From Burkholderia multivorans ATCC BAA-247 (GTDB lineage Bacteria > Pseudomonadota > Gammaproteobacteria > Burkholderiales > Burkholderiaceae), in NCBI RefSeq assembly GCF_000959525.1, contig NZ_CP009832.1:248001-312000 (forward strand): a stretch of 64,000 bases of DNA, read 5' to 3'. A program made the translations under genes and the position numbers. Position 1 is the stretch's first letter. Every line of letters begins with the position of its first letter. The notes beneath the pieces are model-generated. The model made no database searches. It was given only the letters and a program-made list of their open reading frames with translations, and was not told the DNA's origin. Shown in pieces: positions 10,386-19,163 of the stretch.

Positions 10386-10817
10386 TCAGCCGAGATGCGT
10401 GCGCTTCGCCGCCGGCGCGACGGTTTCCATCGTCGCGAGCCCATGCACGATCCCGCAGTCTTCCACCGAATGCTCGCCGACGCATTGCCGCCGCAGTTCG
10501 GTGAGCTGATCGCGCAGATGCGTGAGCTCCGCGAGGCGCGCGTCGACGTGTCCGATGTGTTCGTCGAGCAGCGCATTGATTGAATCGCAGCGGTCGCCCG
10601 GCGTGTCGGTGAGGCGCAGGAGCGCGCGGATTTCGTCGTGCGCCATGTCGAGCGCGCGGCAGTTGCGGATGAAGCGCAGCCGCTCGAGGTGTACATCGGT
10701 GTAGTTGCGATAGTTCGAGTCGGTACGCTGCGCATCTGGCATCAGACCCTCTTTCTCGTAGAAGCGGATCGTCTCCGGCGTGCAGCGGGCCGCTTTGGCC
10801 AGTTCGCCGATCTTCAT
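10386..10817 (-). CDS. cadR: MerR-family Cd(II)/Pb(II)-responsive regulator CadR
   Basis: 143 residues. The MerR winged-helix N-terminus (MKIGELAKAARCTPETIRFYEKEGLMPDAQRTDSNYRNYT) is followed by a long dimerisation helix. Cysteines that fit the CadR/PbrR metal-site pattern lie in GDRCDSIN, LRRQCVGE and EDCGIVHG. CadR proteins twist a promoter with an over-long spacer to switch on metal export. Here it is divergent from cadA, with a canonical 19-bp-spacer promoter between them. The C-terminus (PAAKRTHLG) lacks the His-rich tail seen in some Pseudomonas CadR proteins. Confidence 0.92.
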   Translation of the reverse strand: MKIGELAKAARCTPETIRFYEKEGLMPDAQRTDSNYRNYTDVHLERLRFIRNCRALDMAHDEIRALLRLTDTPGDRCDSINALLDEHIGHVDARLAELTHLRDQLTELRRQCVGEHSVEDCGIVHGLATMETVAPAAKRTHLG

Positions 10818-10837
10818 GTCGCTCTCCCGGTCAACGG

Positions 10838-10868
10838 TTGACCTTGTAGTGGCTACAGGGTGTTAACT
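10838..10868 (+). promoter_or_regulatory. MerR-type cadA promoter/operator with 19-bp spacer
   Basis: The -35 TTGACC (10838-10843) and -10 TTAACT (10863-10868) are separated by 19 bp. The spacer carries the near-perfect dyad ACCTTGTAG-TG-GCTACAGGGT. This is the classic architecture of MerR-family activators such as CadR, which realign the two hexamers when metal is bound. Confidence 0.9.
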
Positions 10869-10900
10869 CTACACCGTCAAGTCATCGAAAGGAGAACGTC

Positions 10901-13441
10901 ATGAGCGACGCCCAGCGTCTGCGCGAGCCGCGCGACGACACGGAGGGCAGCGGCGCGTGCTGCACCGGCCCGGCCCGCAGCGCGCCCGCGCAACGCACGG
11001 CCGACGCGGCGTGCCGCGCGCACGGCGACGCAGCGTCGTGCGGCGCGTCGTCGCACGCGAGCAGTCGCGATCATGGCGCCGCGCCGGCCGTCGGTACGGA
11101 CGCGCACCGCAAGCACGAACATCACGCCGCGCACGGGCACGGGGATGACGAGGCGGGGCACGAGCACCGCCACGCTCATCCGCATGGCCACAGCCACGAG
11201 CACCAGCACGGCCACGACCACGACCACGAGGACAGCTGCTGCGCGCCGGCCGTTTCGACGCTCGCGCCGCTGCCGGCCGCCGAGGCGACCGCAGCCGGCA
11301 ACGTGCGCTCCGCGTTCCGCATCATGCAGATGGACTGTCCGACCGAGGAAACGCTGATCCGCAAGAAGCTCGGCGGAATGGACGAGGTGTCCGCGCTCGA
11401 ATTCAACCTGATGCAGCGGATGCTGACGGTCGAACACGTGCCGGGCGCGCAGCCCGCGATCGAGCGCGCGATCCGCACGCTCGGAATGACGCCCGAGGCC
11501 GCATCGGCCGGCACGCCGGCCTCGGCGGCGCCCGCCGAAGCGCCCGCGAAACCGTGGTGGCCGCTCGCGCTGGCCGGCGCGGCCGCGATCGCGTCCGAGG
11601 CGGCGAGCTGGGCCGGCCTGCCCGCGTGGCTGTCTGCGCTGCTCGCGATCGCGGCGGTGCTGAGCTGCGGGCTCACGACCTACCGCAAGGGCTGGATCGC
11701 GCTGCGCAACGGCAACCTGAACATCAACGCGCTGATGAGCATCGCGGTGACGGGCGCGATGGCGATCGGCCAGTGGCCGGAGGCGGCGATGGTGATGGTG
11801 CTGTTCACGATCGCCGAACTGATCGAGGCGAAGTCGCTCGACCGCGCGCGCAACGCGATCCAGGGGCTGATGCGGCTCGCGCCGGATACCGCGACCGTGC
11901 AGGACGCGGACGGCACGTGGCGCACGATCGATGCCGCGCGCGTCGTGCTCGGCGCGATCGTGCGCGTGAAGCCCGGCGAGCGGATCGGGCTGGACGGCGA
12001 AGTGGTGTCCGGACGCTCGACGGTGAACCAGGCGCCGATCACCGGGGAGAGTCTGCCGGTCGAGAAGGCGGCCGGCGACGCGGTGTACGCCGGCACGATC
12101 AACGAGTCGGGCTCGTTCGACTATCGCGTGACCGCGCTGGCGTCGAACTCGACGCTCGCGCGCATTATTCACGCGGTCGAGGAAGCGCAGGGCGCGAAGG
12201 CGCCGACGCAGCGCTTCGTCGACCGCTTCGCGCGCATCTATACGCCGATCGTGTTCGCGGTCGCGCTGCTCGTCGCCGTCGCGCCGCCGCTCGTCGTCGG
12301 CGGGGCATGGCACGACTGGATCTATCGCGCGCTCGTGCTGCTCGTGATCGCCTGTCCGTGCGCGCTCGTGATCTCGACGCCGGTGACGATCGTGTCGGGG
12401 CTCGCGGCCGCCGCGCGGCGCGGGATCCTGGTCAAGGGCGGCGTCTATCTGGAAGAAGGGCGCAAGCTTGCATGGCTCGCGCTCGACAAGACCGGCACGA
12501 TCACGCATGGCAAGCCGGTGCAGACCGATGTCGACGCGCACGCGGCCGACATCGATTTCACGCGCGCGCGGCACCTCGCCGCGAGCCTCGCCGCGCGATC
12601 GGACCATCCGGTGTCGCAGGCAATCGCGGCAGCCGCGCGCGACGCGAACGCGCCGGCGTTCGCCGACGTGCAGGATTTCGAAGCGCTGCTCGGTCGCGGC
12701 GTGCGGGGCACGATCGACGGCGTGCGCTACTGGCTCGGCAATCATCGGCTCGTCGAGGAGCTCGAGCGCTGCTCGCCGGCACTCGAGGCGAAGCTCGATG
12801 CGCTCGAGCGGCAGGGCAAGAGCGTCGTGATGCTGATCGACGATGCGCGCGTGCTCGCGATCTTCGCTGTAGCCGATACGATCAAGGACACGAGCCGCGC
12901 AGCGATTGCCGATCTGCACGCGCTCGGCATCCGCACCGCGATGCTGACGGGCGACAACCCGCATACCGCGCGGGCGATCGCCGCGCAGGCCGGCATCGAC
13001 GACGCACGCGGCAACCAGTTGCCGGAGGACAAGCTCGCGGCCGTCGACGAGCTCGCGCGCGGCGGCGCGGGGGCGGTCGGGATGGTCGGCGACGGGATCA
13101 ACGACGCGCCGGCGCTCGCACGCGCCGATATCGGCTTCGCGATGGGCGCGATGGGCACCGACACCGCGATCGAGACGGCCGACGTCGCGCTGATGGACGA
13201 CGACCTGCGCAAGATTCCCGCGTTCGTCCGGTTGTCGCGCGCGACGCACCGCGTGCTCGTGCAGAACATCGGCTTCGCGCTCGGCGTGAAGCTCGTGTTT
13301 CTCGGGCTGACGGTCGCGGGGCTCGGCACGATGTGGATGGCCGTGTTCGCCGATGCGGGCGCGAGCCTGATCGTCGTCGGCAACGGGCTGCGGCTGTTGT
13401 CGAACGCACGCGCGTTCGGCGGCGCGCCGGCCGCACGCTGA
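10901..13441 (+). CDS. cadA: Cd2+/Zn2+/Pb2+-translocating P1B-type ATPase CadA
   Basis: 846 residues, inner membrane, exporting soft divalent metals from the cytoplasm. The first ~115 residues are rich in Cys and His, with a dense His cluster at about 68-112 (HGHSHEHQHGHDHDHED) as an extra metal-binding tail. A degenerate HMA domain follows (~140-200) in which the usual GMxCxxC is reduced to MDCPTEE. Core ATPase motifs are intact: the membrane CPC in IACPCALVIS (~484), DKTGT phosphorylation site (~529), TGDNPHTA and GDGINDAPAL (~729). AAAGGAG precedes the start. It is driven by the MerR-type promoter and followed 14 bases later by a small zinc-ribbon gene. Confidence 0.93.
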   Translation: MSDAQRLREPRDDTEGSGACCTGPARSAPAQRTADAACRAHGDAASCGASSHASSRDHGAAPAVGTDAHRKHEHHAAHGHGDDEAGHEHRHAHPHGHSHEHQHGHDHDHEDSCCAPAVSTLAPLPAAEATAAGNVRSAFRIMQMDCPTEETLIRKKLGGMDEVSALEFNLMQRMLTVEHVPGAQPAIERAIRTLGMTPEAASAGTPASAAPAEAPAKPWWPLALAGAAAIASEAASWAGLPAWLSALLAIAAVLSCGLTTYRKGWIALRNGNLNINALMSIAVTGAMAIGQWPEAAMVMVLFTIAELIEAKSLDRARNAIQGLMRLAPDTATVQDADGTWRTIDAARVVLGAIVRVKPGERIGLDGEVVSGRSTVNQAPITGESLPVEKAAGDAVYAGTINESGSFDYRVTALASNSTLARIIHAVEEAQGAKAPTQRFVDRFARIYTPIVFAVALLVAVAPPLVVGGAWHDWIYRALVLLVIACPCALVISTPVTIVSGLAAAARRGILVKGGVYLEEGRKLAWLALDKTGTITHGKPVQTDVDAHAADIDFTRARHLAASLAARSDHPVSQAIAAAARDANAPAFADVQDFEALLGRGVRGTIDGVRYWLGNHRLVEELERCSPALEAKLDALERQGKSVVMLIDDARVLAIFAVADTIKDTSRAAIADLHALGIRTAMLTGDNPHTARAIAAQAGIDDARGNQLPEDKLAAVDELARGGAGAVGMVGDGINDAPALARADIGFAMGAMGTDTAIETADVALMDDDLRKIPAFVRLSRATHRVLVQNIGFALGVKLVFLGLTVAGLGTMWMAVFADAGASLIVVGNGLRLLSNARAFGGAPAAR

Positions 13442-13455
13442 GCGCGGCGGCGACG

Positions 13456-13809
13456 ATGGACTGGCTCAAACGACTGCTGCGCGGGCACGGTGACGGCCAT
13501 CGCGCTACCTACGCCGATGGTGGCCATCACGGCCGCGATCGGCGCGGCGGGCACGGCGGCCATGACGGCCATGGCGCCCCGGGCGAACATCACGGCTGGG
13601 GCCGCGCGCCCGCGCATCGCGCGGATACGCACGCGCCGCCGCGCGACGTCATCTGCGCGACGTGCGGGGCGCCCAATGCGGCCGGCGCGCGCTACTGCAT
13701 CCGCTGCGGCAGCGTGCAGCGCGGTCGCGCCTGCGTGCGCTGTCAGGCCATGCTGCCGGCCGATGCGCGCTTTTGCCCCGCATGCGGTACGCGCGCGCAT
13801 GCGGGCTGA
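13456..13809 (+). CDS. Small His/Gly-rich protein with C-terminal double zinc ribbon
   Basis: 117 residues, starting 14 bases after cadA and probably co-transcribed. Residues 1-70 are Gly/His/Asp-rich and low complexity (HHGRDRRGGHGGHDGHGAPGEHH). The C-terminal half carries two CxxC...CxxC ribbons (CATCGAPNAAGARYCIRCG and CVRCQAMLPADARFCPACG), the double-zinc-ribbon form. Nothing marks an enzyme. From the His stretch and its place behind a metal exporter, a metal-buffering or delivery role is an inference; zinc-ribbon scaffolds are equally common in unrelated proteins. Confidence 0.75.
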   Translation: MDWLKRLLRGHGDGHRATYADGGHHGRDRRGGHGGHDGHGAPGEHHGWGRAPAHRADTHAPPRDVICATCGAPNAAGARYCIRCGSVQRGRACVRCQAMLPADARFCPACGTRAHAG

Positions 13810-13833
13810 CGCCGAGGCGCCGGCCCGGCCGCC

Positions 13834-14313
13834 TCAACGCACCGACACGTGAATCTCCGTCAGCAGATCCGCCGGCGCCGTATCGAGCGGCGTATTCAGA
13901 TACAGCTCGAACGGCGGCGCGGCGGCCGGCGTGCGACCCGCTTGCTGCAGCCCCTCGCCGTATAGCCATTGATACGCCGCCTTCAGCTCCGCATACGGCC
14001 CCGTATGCAGCAGCACGGCATAATCGCCGCCCGCGATCGTCACGCGCTCCACGGGCGCATCGGGTTCGACGGCCGGCGCGTCGTCGGGCGGCACGATGCA
14101 CGCATGCGCGCGCAGCTGCGCCTCCGGAACCGTATCGGGATCGTCGTAGTAGATCCCGGCCATCTTCGCGCCGCGGCCGATGAGCCCCCGACGTGCGGCC
14201 CACGCGCCGATCTGCGCGAACGCGTCGCCGACCTTCATGTACGCGCCGACATGCGCGACCGCATAACCGTGCTGCGCCGGCAGCCGACGGATTTCGACTT
14301 CGTGCTTGAACAT
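13834..14313 (-). CDS. GyrI-like / AraC effector-binding-domain protein (SbmC family)
   Basis: 159 residues made almost entirely of a GyrI-like small-molecule-binding domain without an HTH. It shows the family flow of HEVEIRRLPAQHGYAVAHVGAYMKVGDAFAQIGAWAARRG, IYYDDPDTVP, IAGGDYAVLLHTGPYAELKAAYQWLY and ending FELYLNTPLDTAPADLLTEIHVSV. E. coli SbmC/GyrI inhibits DNA gyrase and protects from microcins; stand-alone relatives may bind or hydrolyse amphipathic cyclic compounds. AAGGAG lies upstream of the start (minus strand). It is convergent with the zinc-ribbon gene. Confidence 0.82.
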   Translation of the reverse strand: MFKHEVEIRRLPAQHGYAVAHVGAYMKVGDAFAQIGAWAARRGLIGRGAKMAGIYYDDPDTVPEAQLRAHACIVPPDDAPAVEPDAPVERVTIAGGDYAVLLHTGPYAELKAAYQWLYGEGLQQAGRTPAAAPPFELYLNTPLDTAPADLLTEIHVSVR

Positions 14314-14630
14314 CCGCTGTACTCCTTTTCATCGCGATGCGCACCGCGCGCGCTCGTCTGTACGCCTGTATCCGCGCGCCACGGTAGCACGACGCACCAT
14401 CGCCGCGCGCATGCCAACGCGTAGTCGCCGCCGATATTCCGCCCCTTTTTATATTCCGGCGAAAAGGGTCACGTCCCCACCGATCTATGATTAAAGTTAA
14501 AGACGGTGAAATCGGGTGAAGCCGTCATTTTTCTCGAGTAAGTTGCTTGAGCGGGAAAGCGCATCTTGTCGGAGTCCGCAGGGAGTGTGTCGAAGTCCAA
14601 TCACAACGCACGTTTTCGGGAGAACAAGAA
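14314..14630. other. 317-bp intergenic region between divergent genes
   Basis: This stretch carries the promoters of the GyrI-like gene (left) and the MscS-type gene (right). It is locally AT-richer around 14440-14510 (TTTTTATATTCC, TATGATTAAAGTTAAAG). No open frame with a ribosome site and no repeat was seen. Confidence 0.5.
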
Positions 14631-16094
14631 ATGGATGCTTCCAGCTTCATTACGTCGCTGCAGACCACGTTAGGCGGATATCTGCCGAAGATCGCCGGTG
14701 CGATCGGCATTCTGGTGATCGGCTGGCTGATCGCGGTGATCGTGCGGGCCGGCGCGCTGCGCCTGCTCGGTGCGCTGAAGGTCGATCAGCGAATCACCGA
14801 AAGCACCGGGCAGGGCGCCTGCGTCGAGCGCATCGTCGCCGGCGGGCTGTTCTGGCTCGTGCTGCTCGTCACCGCGGTGGGCATCTTCAACGTGCTCAAT
14901 CTGTACGCGGTGTCCAACCCGTTCTCGCTGCTCGTCACGCACATCGTCGACTATCTGCCGAACCTGATCGGCGGCGCGGCGCTCACGCTCGTCGCGTGGC
15001 TCATCGCGTCGCTGCTGCGTAGCGTCGCGAATCGCGCGCTGAAGGCGAGCAAGGTCGACGACAAGCTGTCCGGCAGCGCCGGCATGCAGCCGATGAGCGG
15101 CTATCTCGGCGACGTGCTGTTCTGGCTCGTGATCCTGATGTTCCTGCCGGCGATCCTGTCGGCGTTCGCGCTGTCGGGGCTGCTGTCGCCGGTCCAGGGG
15201 ATGATCGACCGGCTGCTCGCGATCGTGCCGAACCTGTTCGCGGCCGCGGTGATCGGCGTGGTCGGCTGGATCGTCGCGCGCGTGCTGCGCGGCCTCGTGA
15301 CGAACCTGCTCGTCGCGGCCGGCGCCGACCGTCTCACGCAGCGCCTCGACAGCCCGACGCCCGTACGCGTGTCGAGCCTCGTCGGCACGATCGTCTATGT
15401 ATTCGTGTTCGTGCCGACGCTGATCTCGGCGCTCGACGCGCTGAAGATCGACGCGATCTCGGTGCCCGCGACGAACATGCTGAACGAGTTCCTGAGCGCC
15501 GTGCCGGACATCGTCGCGGCGATCGTGATCGTGCTCGTCACGTTCTATTTCGCGCGCTTCGTCGCGGCGCTCGCGCAGCGGCTGCTCGAGGCGGCCGGCG
15601 CGGACGGGCTGCCGGCCGTGCTCGGCGTCGAGCGCGTGTTCAGCGGCATGCTGCAGCCGTCGGTGCTGGTCGCGCGGCTGATCGTGTTCTTCGCGATGCT
15701 GTTCGCCGCGGTCGAAGCGGCGAACCGGCTCGGCTTCACGCAGGTGCGCGACGTCGTCACGCTGTTCATCGAATTCGGCGGCCACGTGCTGACGGGCGGC
15801 GTGATCCTCGTGATCGGCGTGTGGCTCGCGGGCCTCGCGCGCCGCGTGATCGAGCAGGCCGACCGCGAGCACAGCGTGCTGTTCGCGCGCATCGCGCAGT
15901 TCGCGATTCTCGGCCTCGTGTTCGCGATGGGGCTGCGCGCGATGGGGATCGCGAACGAGATCGTGCAGCTCGCGTTCGGCCTCGTGCTCGGCGCGATCGC
16001 GGTGGCGGTCGCGCTGTCGTTCGGCCTCGGCGGCCGCGAGGCGGCCGGCAAGCTGCTCGATCGCTGGTTCAACCAGCGCGGCGGCGGTCAGTAA
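14631..16094 (+). CDS. MscS-family mechanosensitive channel-like protein with repeated TM-helix modules
   Basis: 487 residues with at least ten predicted membrane segments. It is built from a repeated unit of a glycine/alanine-rich helix pair: LPKIAGAIGILVIGWLIAVIVRAGALRLL, LPNLIGGAALTLVAWLIASLLR, VPNLFAAAVIGVVGWIVARVLR and VPDIVAAIVIVLVTFYFARFVAAL. This is the 'conserved TM helix' repeat found in putative mechanosensitive channels, but the soluble MscS beta and vestibule domains are missing, since the protein ends shortly after LSFGLGGREAAGKLLDRWF. GGGAGAAC precedes the start; a longer upstream reading lacks a ribosome site. Confidence 0.83.
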   Translation: MDASSFITSLQTTLGGYLPKIAGAIGILVIGWLIAVIVRAGALRLLGALKVDQRITESTGQGACVERIVAGGLFWLVLLVTAVGIFNVLNLYAVSNPFSLLVTHIVDYLPNLIGGAALTLVAWLIASLLRSVANRALKASKVDDKLSGSAGMQPMSGYLGDVLFWLVILMFLPAILSAFALSGLLSPVQGMIDRLLAIVPNLFAAAVIGVVGWIVARVLRGLVTNLLVAAGADRLTQRLDSPTPVRVSSLVGTIVYVFVFVPTLISALDALKIDAISVPATNMLNEFLSAVPDIVAAIVIVLVTFYFARFVAALAQRLLEAAGADGLPAVLGVERVFSGMLQPSVLVARLIVFFAMLFAAVEAANRLGFTQVRDVVTLFIEFGGHVLTGGVILVIGVWLAGLARRVIEQADREHSVLFARIAQFAILGLVFAMGLRAMGIANEIVQLAFGLVLGAIAVAVALSFGLGGREAAGKLLDRWFNQRGGGQ

Positions 16095-16164
16095 GCACGT
16101 CGGTCGCGCGCTGCCGCGCGGTCGCGCGCGGTCGGTCGGGCGACCAGTCGGGCGGTGCGGCCGG

Positions 16165-16183
16165 CGTTTCCGTCAGCGAAACG
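16165..16183. promoter_or_regulatory. Inverted repeat upstream of eat, operator candidate
   Basis: CGTTTC-cgtcagc-GAAACG, a perfect 6-bp-arm dyad 107 bases ahead of the eat start codon. No T-run follows, so it is not a terminator of the MscS-like gene. It could bind EutR or another regulator; this is position-based only. Confidence 0.35.
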
Positions 16184-16289
16184 TCGGCTGCCGTCTTTGC
16201 CGAATTTCGATAACACGTCGAATAATGACTCTCTAGCATCGATTCTCAGTCGCGCGGGCCGCACGCCTCGCGCTTTTGAGGAGAGTCCG

Positions 16290-17675
16290 ATGAAAGCAGA
16301 GTCGAAAGGCCAGCCCGCGCTGCAGCAGACGCTCGGCACCTGGCAACTGTGGGGCATCGCGGTCGGCCTCGTGATCTCCGGCGAATACTTCGGCTGGAGC
16401 TACGGCTGGGCCAGCGCCGGCACGCTGGGTTTCGTGATCACCGCGCTGTTCGTCGCGGCGATGTATACGACCTTCATCTTCAGCTTCACCGAACTGACGA
16501 CGTCGATTCCGCATGCGGGCGGCCCGTTCGCGTACGCGCGCCGCGCGTTCGGCCCGACCGGCGGCTATCTGGCCGGCGCCGCGACGCTCGTCGAGTTCGT
16601 GTTCGCGCCGCCCGCGATCGCGCTCGCGATCGGCGCGTATCTGCACGTGCAGTTTCCGGGGCTCGAACCGAAACACGCGGCGATGGGCGCCTATCTCGTG
16701 TTCATGGCGCTGAACATCGTCGGCGTACAGATCGCCGCGACGTTCGAACTGGTCGTCACGCTGCTCGCGATCTTCGAATTGCTCGTGTTCATGGGCGTCG
16801 TGTCGCCGGGCTTCGCGTGGAGCAATTTCACGAAGGGCGGCTGGGCCGGCGCCGACCATTTCAGCGTCGGCGCATTCCACGGGATGTTCGCGGCGATCCC
16901 GTTCGCGATCTGGTTCTTTCTCGCGATCGAAGGCGTCGCGATGGCGGCCGAGGAAGCGAAGAATCCGAAGCGCTCGATTCCGGTCGCGTACGTCGCGGGC
17001 ATCCTCACGCTCGTCGCGCTCGCGATCGGCGTGATGGTGTTCGCGGGCGGCGCGGGCGACTGGACCAAGCTCGCGAACATCAACGACCCGCTGCCGCAGG
17101 CGATGAAGTACATCGTCGGCGCGAACAGCGGCTGGATGCACATGCTCGTCTGGCTTGGGCTGTTCGGGCTCGTCGCATCGTTCCACGGAATCATCCTCGG
17201 CTATTCGCGCCAGATCTTCGCGCTCGCTCGCGAGGGCTACCTGCCGGAATGGCTCGCGAAGGTGCACCCGCGCTTCCGGACGCCGTATCGCGCGATCCTC
17301 GCCGGCGGCGTGGTCGGCATCGCGGCGATCTACAGCGACGAGCTGATCCAGTTCGGCGGTCAGACGCTGACCGCGAATATCGTGACGATGTCGGTGTTCG
17401 GTGCGATCGTGATGTATATCGTCAGCATGGCCGCGCTGTTCAAGCTGCGCCGTTCGCAGCCGAACCTCGCGCGGCCGTTCCGTGCGCCGCTGTATCCGCT
17501 GTTCCCGGCGTTCGCGATCGTCGCGGCGCTCGTCTGTCTCGGTACGATGGTGTACTTCAACGGCCTCGTCGCGCTGGTGTTCGTCGTGTTCCTCGCGCTC
17601 GGCTACGCGTACTTCCTCGCGACGCGCGCGCAGCGCGCCGCGAACGCACCGGCCGACGCACTGCTGGAGGATTGA
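16290..17675 (+). CDS. eat: Ethanolamine permease Eat
   Basis: 461 residues of the APC amino acid/polyamine permease superfamily, about 12 transmembrane helices. Features include LWGIAVGLVISGEYFGWSYGWASAGTLGF, the HAGGPFAYARRAFGPTGGYLAG motif of helix 3 and AIEGVAMAAEEAKNPKRSIPVAYV. These agree with the proton-coupled ethanolamine permease that precedes eutBC in Pseudomonas and Burkholderia. GAGGAGAG lies 6-13 bases ahead of the chosen start. It is followed 90 bases later by eutB in the same direction, so uptake and first catabolic step are probably co-expressed. Confidence 0.9.
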   Translation: MKAESKGQPALQQTLGTWQLWGIAVGLVISGEYFGWSYGWASAGTLGFVITALFVAAMYTTFIFSFTELTTSIPHAGGPFAYARRAFGPTGGYLAGAATLVEFVFAPPAIALAIGAYLHVQFPGLEPKHAAMGAYLVFMALNIVGVQIAATFELVVTLLAIFELLVFMGVVSPGFAWSNFTKGGWAGADHFSVGAFHGMFAAIPFAIWFFLAIEGVAMAAEEAKNPKRSIPVAYVAGILTLVALAIGVMVFAGGAGDWTKLANINDPLPQAMKYIVGANSGWMHMLVWLGLFGLVASFHGIILGYSRQIFALAREGYLPEWLAKVHPRFRTPYRAILAGGVVGIAAIYSDELIQFGGQTLTANIVTMSVFGAIVMYIVSMAALFKLRRSQPNLARPFRAPLYPLFPAFAIVAALVCLGTMVYFNGLVALVFVVFLALGYAYFLATRAQRAANAPADALLED

Positions 17676-17765
17676 GCATGACGAAGCCGAACGGCCGTTT
17701 CTGACGGCATCGGCGCGCCCGGCCGCAGCGGGCGCGCCGCCGGTTTTTGCAAGGAGACACGCACG

Positions 17766-19163
17766 ATGTCCTATACGGAGACGATCGGTTCGCGCACCTA
17801 CCGCTTCGCGGACCTGAAGACGCTGCTCGCCAAGGCAAGCCCGCTGCGTTCGGGCGATCAGCTCGCGGGCGTCGCGGCGGCGAGCGAGGAGGAGCGCGTC
17901 GCCGCGAAGATCGCGCTTGCCGGCGTGCCGCTGCGCGCGTTTCTCAACGAAGCCGTGATTCCGTACGAGGCCGACGAAGTCACTCGGCTGATCGTCGACG
18001 ATCACGATGCGGGCGCGTTCGCGGAGATCGCGCACCTGACGGTCGGCGATTTCCGCAATTGGCTACTTTCGCCCGCCGCCGACGGCGCGGCACTCGAGCG
18101 GATCGCGCCGGGCCTCACGCCCGAGATGGTCGCGGCGGTGTCGAAGCTGATGCGCAACCAGGATCTGATCGCGGCCGCGCGCAAGCGCCGCGTCGTCACG
18201 CGCTTTCGCAACACGGTCGGGCTGCCGGGCCGCATGTCGGTGCGGCTGCAGCCGAATCATCCGACGGACGACGTGAAGGGGATCGCCGCGTCGATGCTCG
18301 ACGGGCTGATGTACGGCTGCGGCGACGCGATGATCGGCATCAATCCGGCGACCGACAGCCTCGCGGCGATCGTGAAGCTGCTCGCGATGATCGACGGGTT
18401 TCGCGAGCGCTACCGCGTGCCGACGCAATCGTGCGTGCTCACGCACGTGACGAACACGATCGCGGCGATCGAGAAGGGCGCTCCGGTCGATCTTGTGTTC
18501 CAGTCGATCGCGGGCACCGAACAGGCCAATGCGAGCTTCGGGATCTCGCTCGCGCTGCTTGCCGAGGCGCGAGAAGCGGCGTTGTCGCTCAAGCGCGGCA
18601 CGGTCGGCGACAACCTGATGTATTTCGAGACCGGGCAGGGCAGCGCGCTGTCGGCGAACGCCCATCACGGCGTCGACCAGCAGACCTGCGAAGTGCGCGC
18701 GTACGCGGTCGCGCGCAAGTTCGAGCCGTTCCTCGTCAACACGGTCGTCGGGTTCATCGGGCCCGAATACCTGTACGACGGCAAGCAGATCATCCGCGCT
18801 GGGCTCGAGGACCACTTCTGCGGCAAGCTGCTCGGCGTGCCGATGGGCTGCGACATCTGCTATACGAACCACGCCGAAGCCGATCAGGACGACATGGACA
18901 ACCTGCTGACGCTGCTCGGCGCGGCCGGCATCAACTTCATCATGGGGATTCCCGGCGCGGACGACGTGATGCTCAACTATCAGAGCACGTCGTTTCACGA
19001 TCAGCTGTACGTGCGCGAGGTGCTGGGCTTGCGCCGCGCGCCCGAATTCGAGGAGTGGCTGGAGACGATGGAGATCGCCGATGCGCACGGCGTGCTGCGC
19101 ACGGCGACGTCGCGCGCGCCGCTGCTCGCGGGCGCGAACGACTGGATGGGGCTGTCCGCATGA
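17766..19163 (+). CDS. eutB: Ethanolamine ammonia-lyase large subunit EutB
   Basis: 465 residues, the TIM-barrel catalytic subunit of the adenosylcobalamin-dependent lyase that converts ethanolamine to acetaldehyde and ammonia. The length equals the family norm (~450-465). Family blocks include FLNEAVIPYEADEVTRLI, GLPGRMSVRLQPNHPTDDVKGIAASMLDGLMYGCGDAMIGINP, THVTNTIAAIEKGAPVDLVFQSIAGTEQAN, DQQTCEVRAYAVARKFEPFLVNTVVGFIGPEYLYDGKQIIRAGLEDHFCGKLLGVPMGCDICYTNHAEADQDD. AAGGAGA lies upstream. Its stop codon overlaps the eutC start (ATGA), so the two subunits are translationally coupled. Confidence 0.97.
   Translation: MSYTETIGSRTYRFADLKTLLAKASPLRSGDQLAGVAAASEEERVAAKIALAGVPLRAFLNEAVIPYEADEVTRLIVDDHDAGAFAEIAHLTVGDFRNWLLSPAADGAALERIAPGLTPEMVAAVSKLMRNQDLIAAARKRRVVTRFRNTVGLPGRMSVRLQPNHPTDDVKGIAASMLDGLMYGCGDAMIGINPATDSLAAIVKLLAMIDGFRERYRVPTQSCVLTHVTNTIAAIEKGAPVDLVFQSIAGTEQANASFGISLALLAEAREAALSLKRGTVGDNLMYFETGQGSALSANAHHGVDQQTCEVRAYAVARKFEPFLVNTVVGFIGPEYLYDGKQIIRAGLEDHFCGKLLGVPMGCDICYTNHAEADQDDMDNLLTLLGAAGINFIMGIPGADDVMLNYQSTSFHDQLYVREVLGLRRAPEFEEWLETMEIADAHGVLRTATSRAPLLAGANDWMGLSA

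Noticed and set aside
16184-16202. Sigma-54-like CGGCTGCCGTCTTTGCC upstream of eat
   Set aside because: The GG and GC are 11 bases apart rather than the strict 10.
17678-17704. Eight-codon ATG frame right after eat
   Set aside because: Too short, no conservation evidence, overlaps intergenic sequence before the eutB ribosome site.
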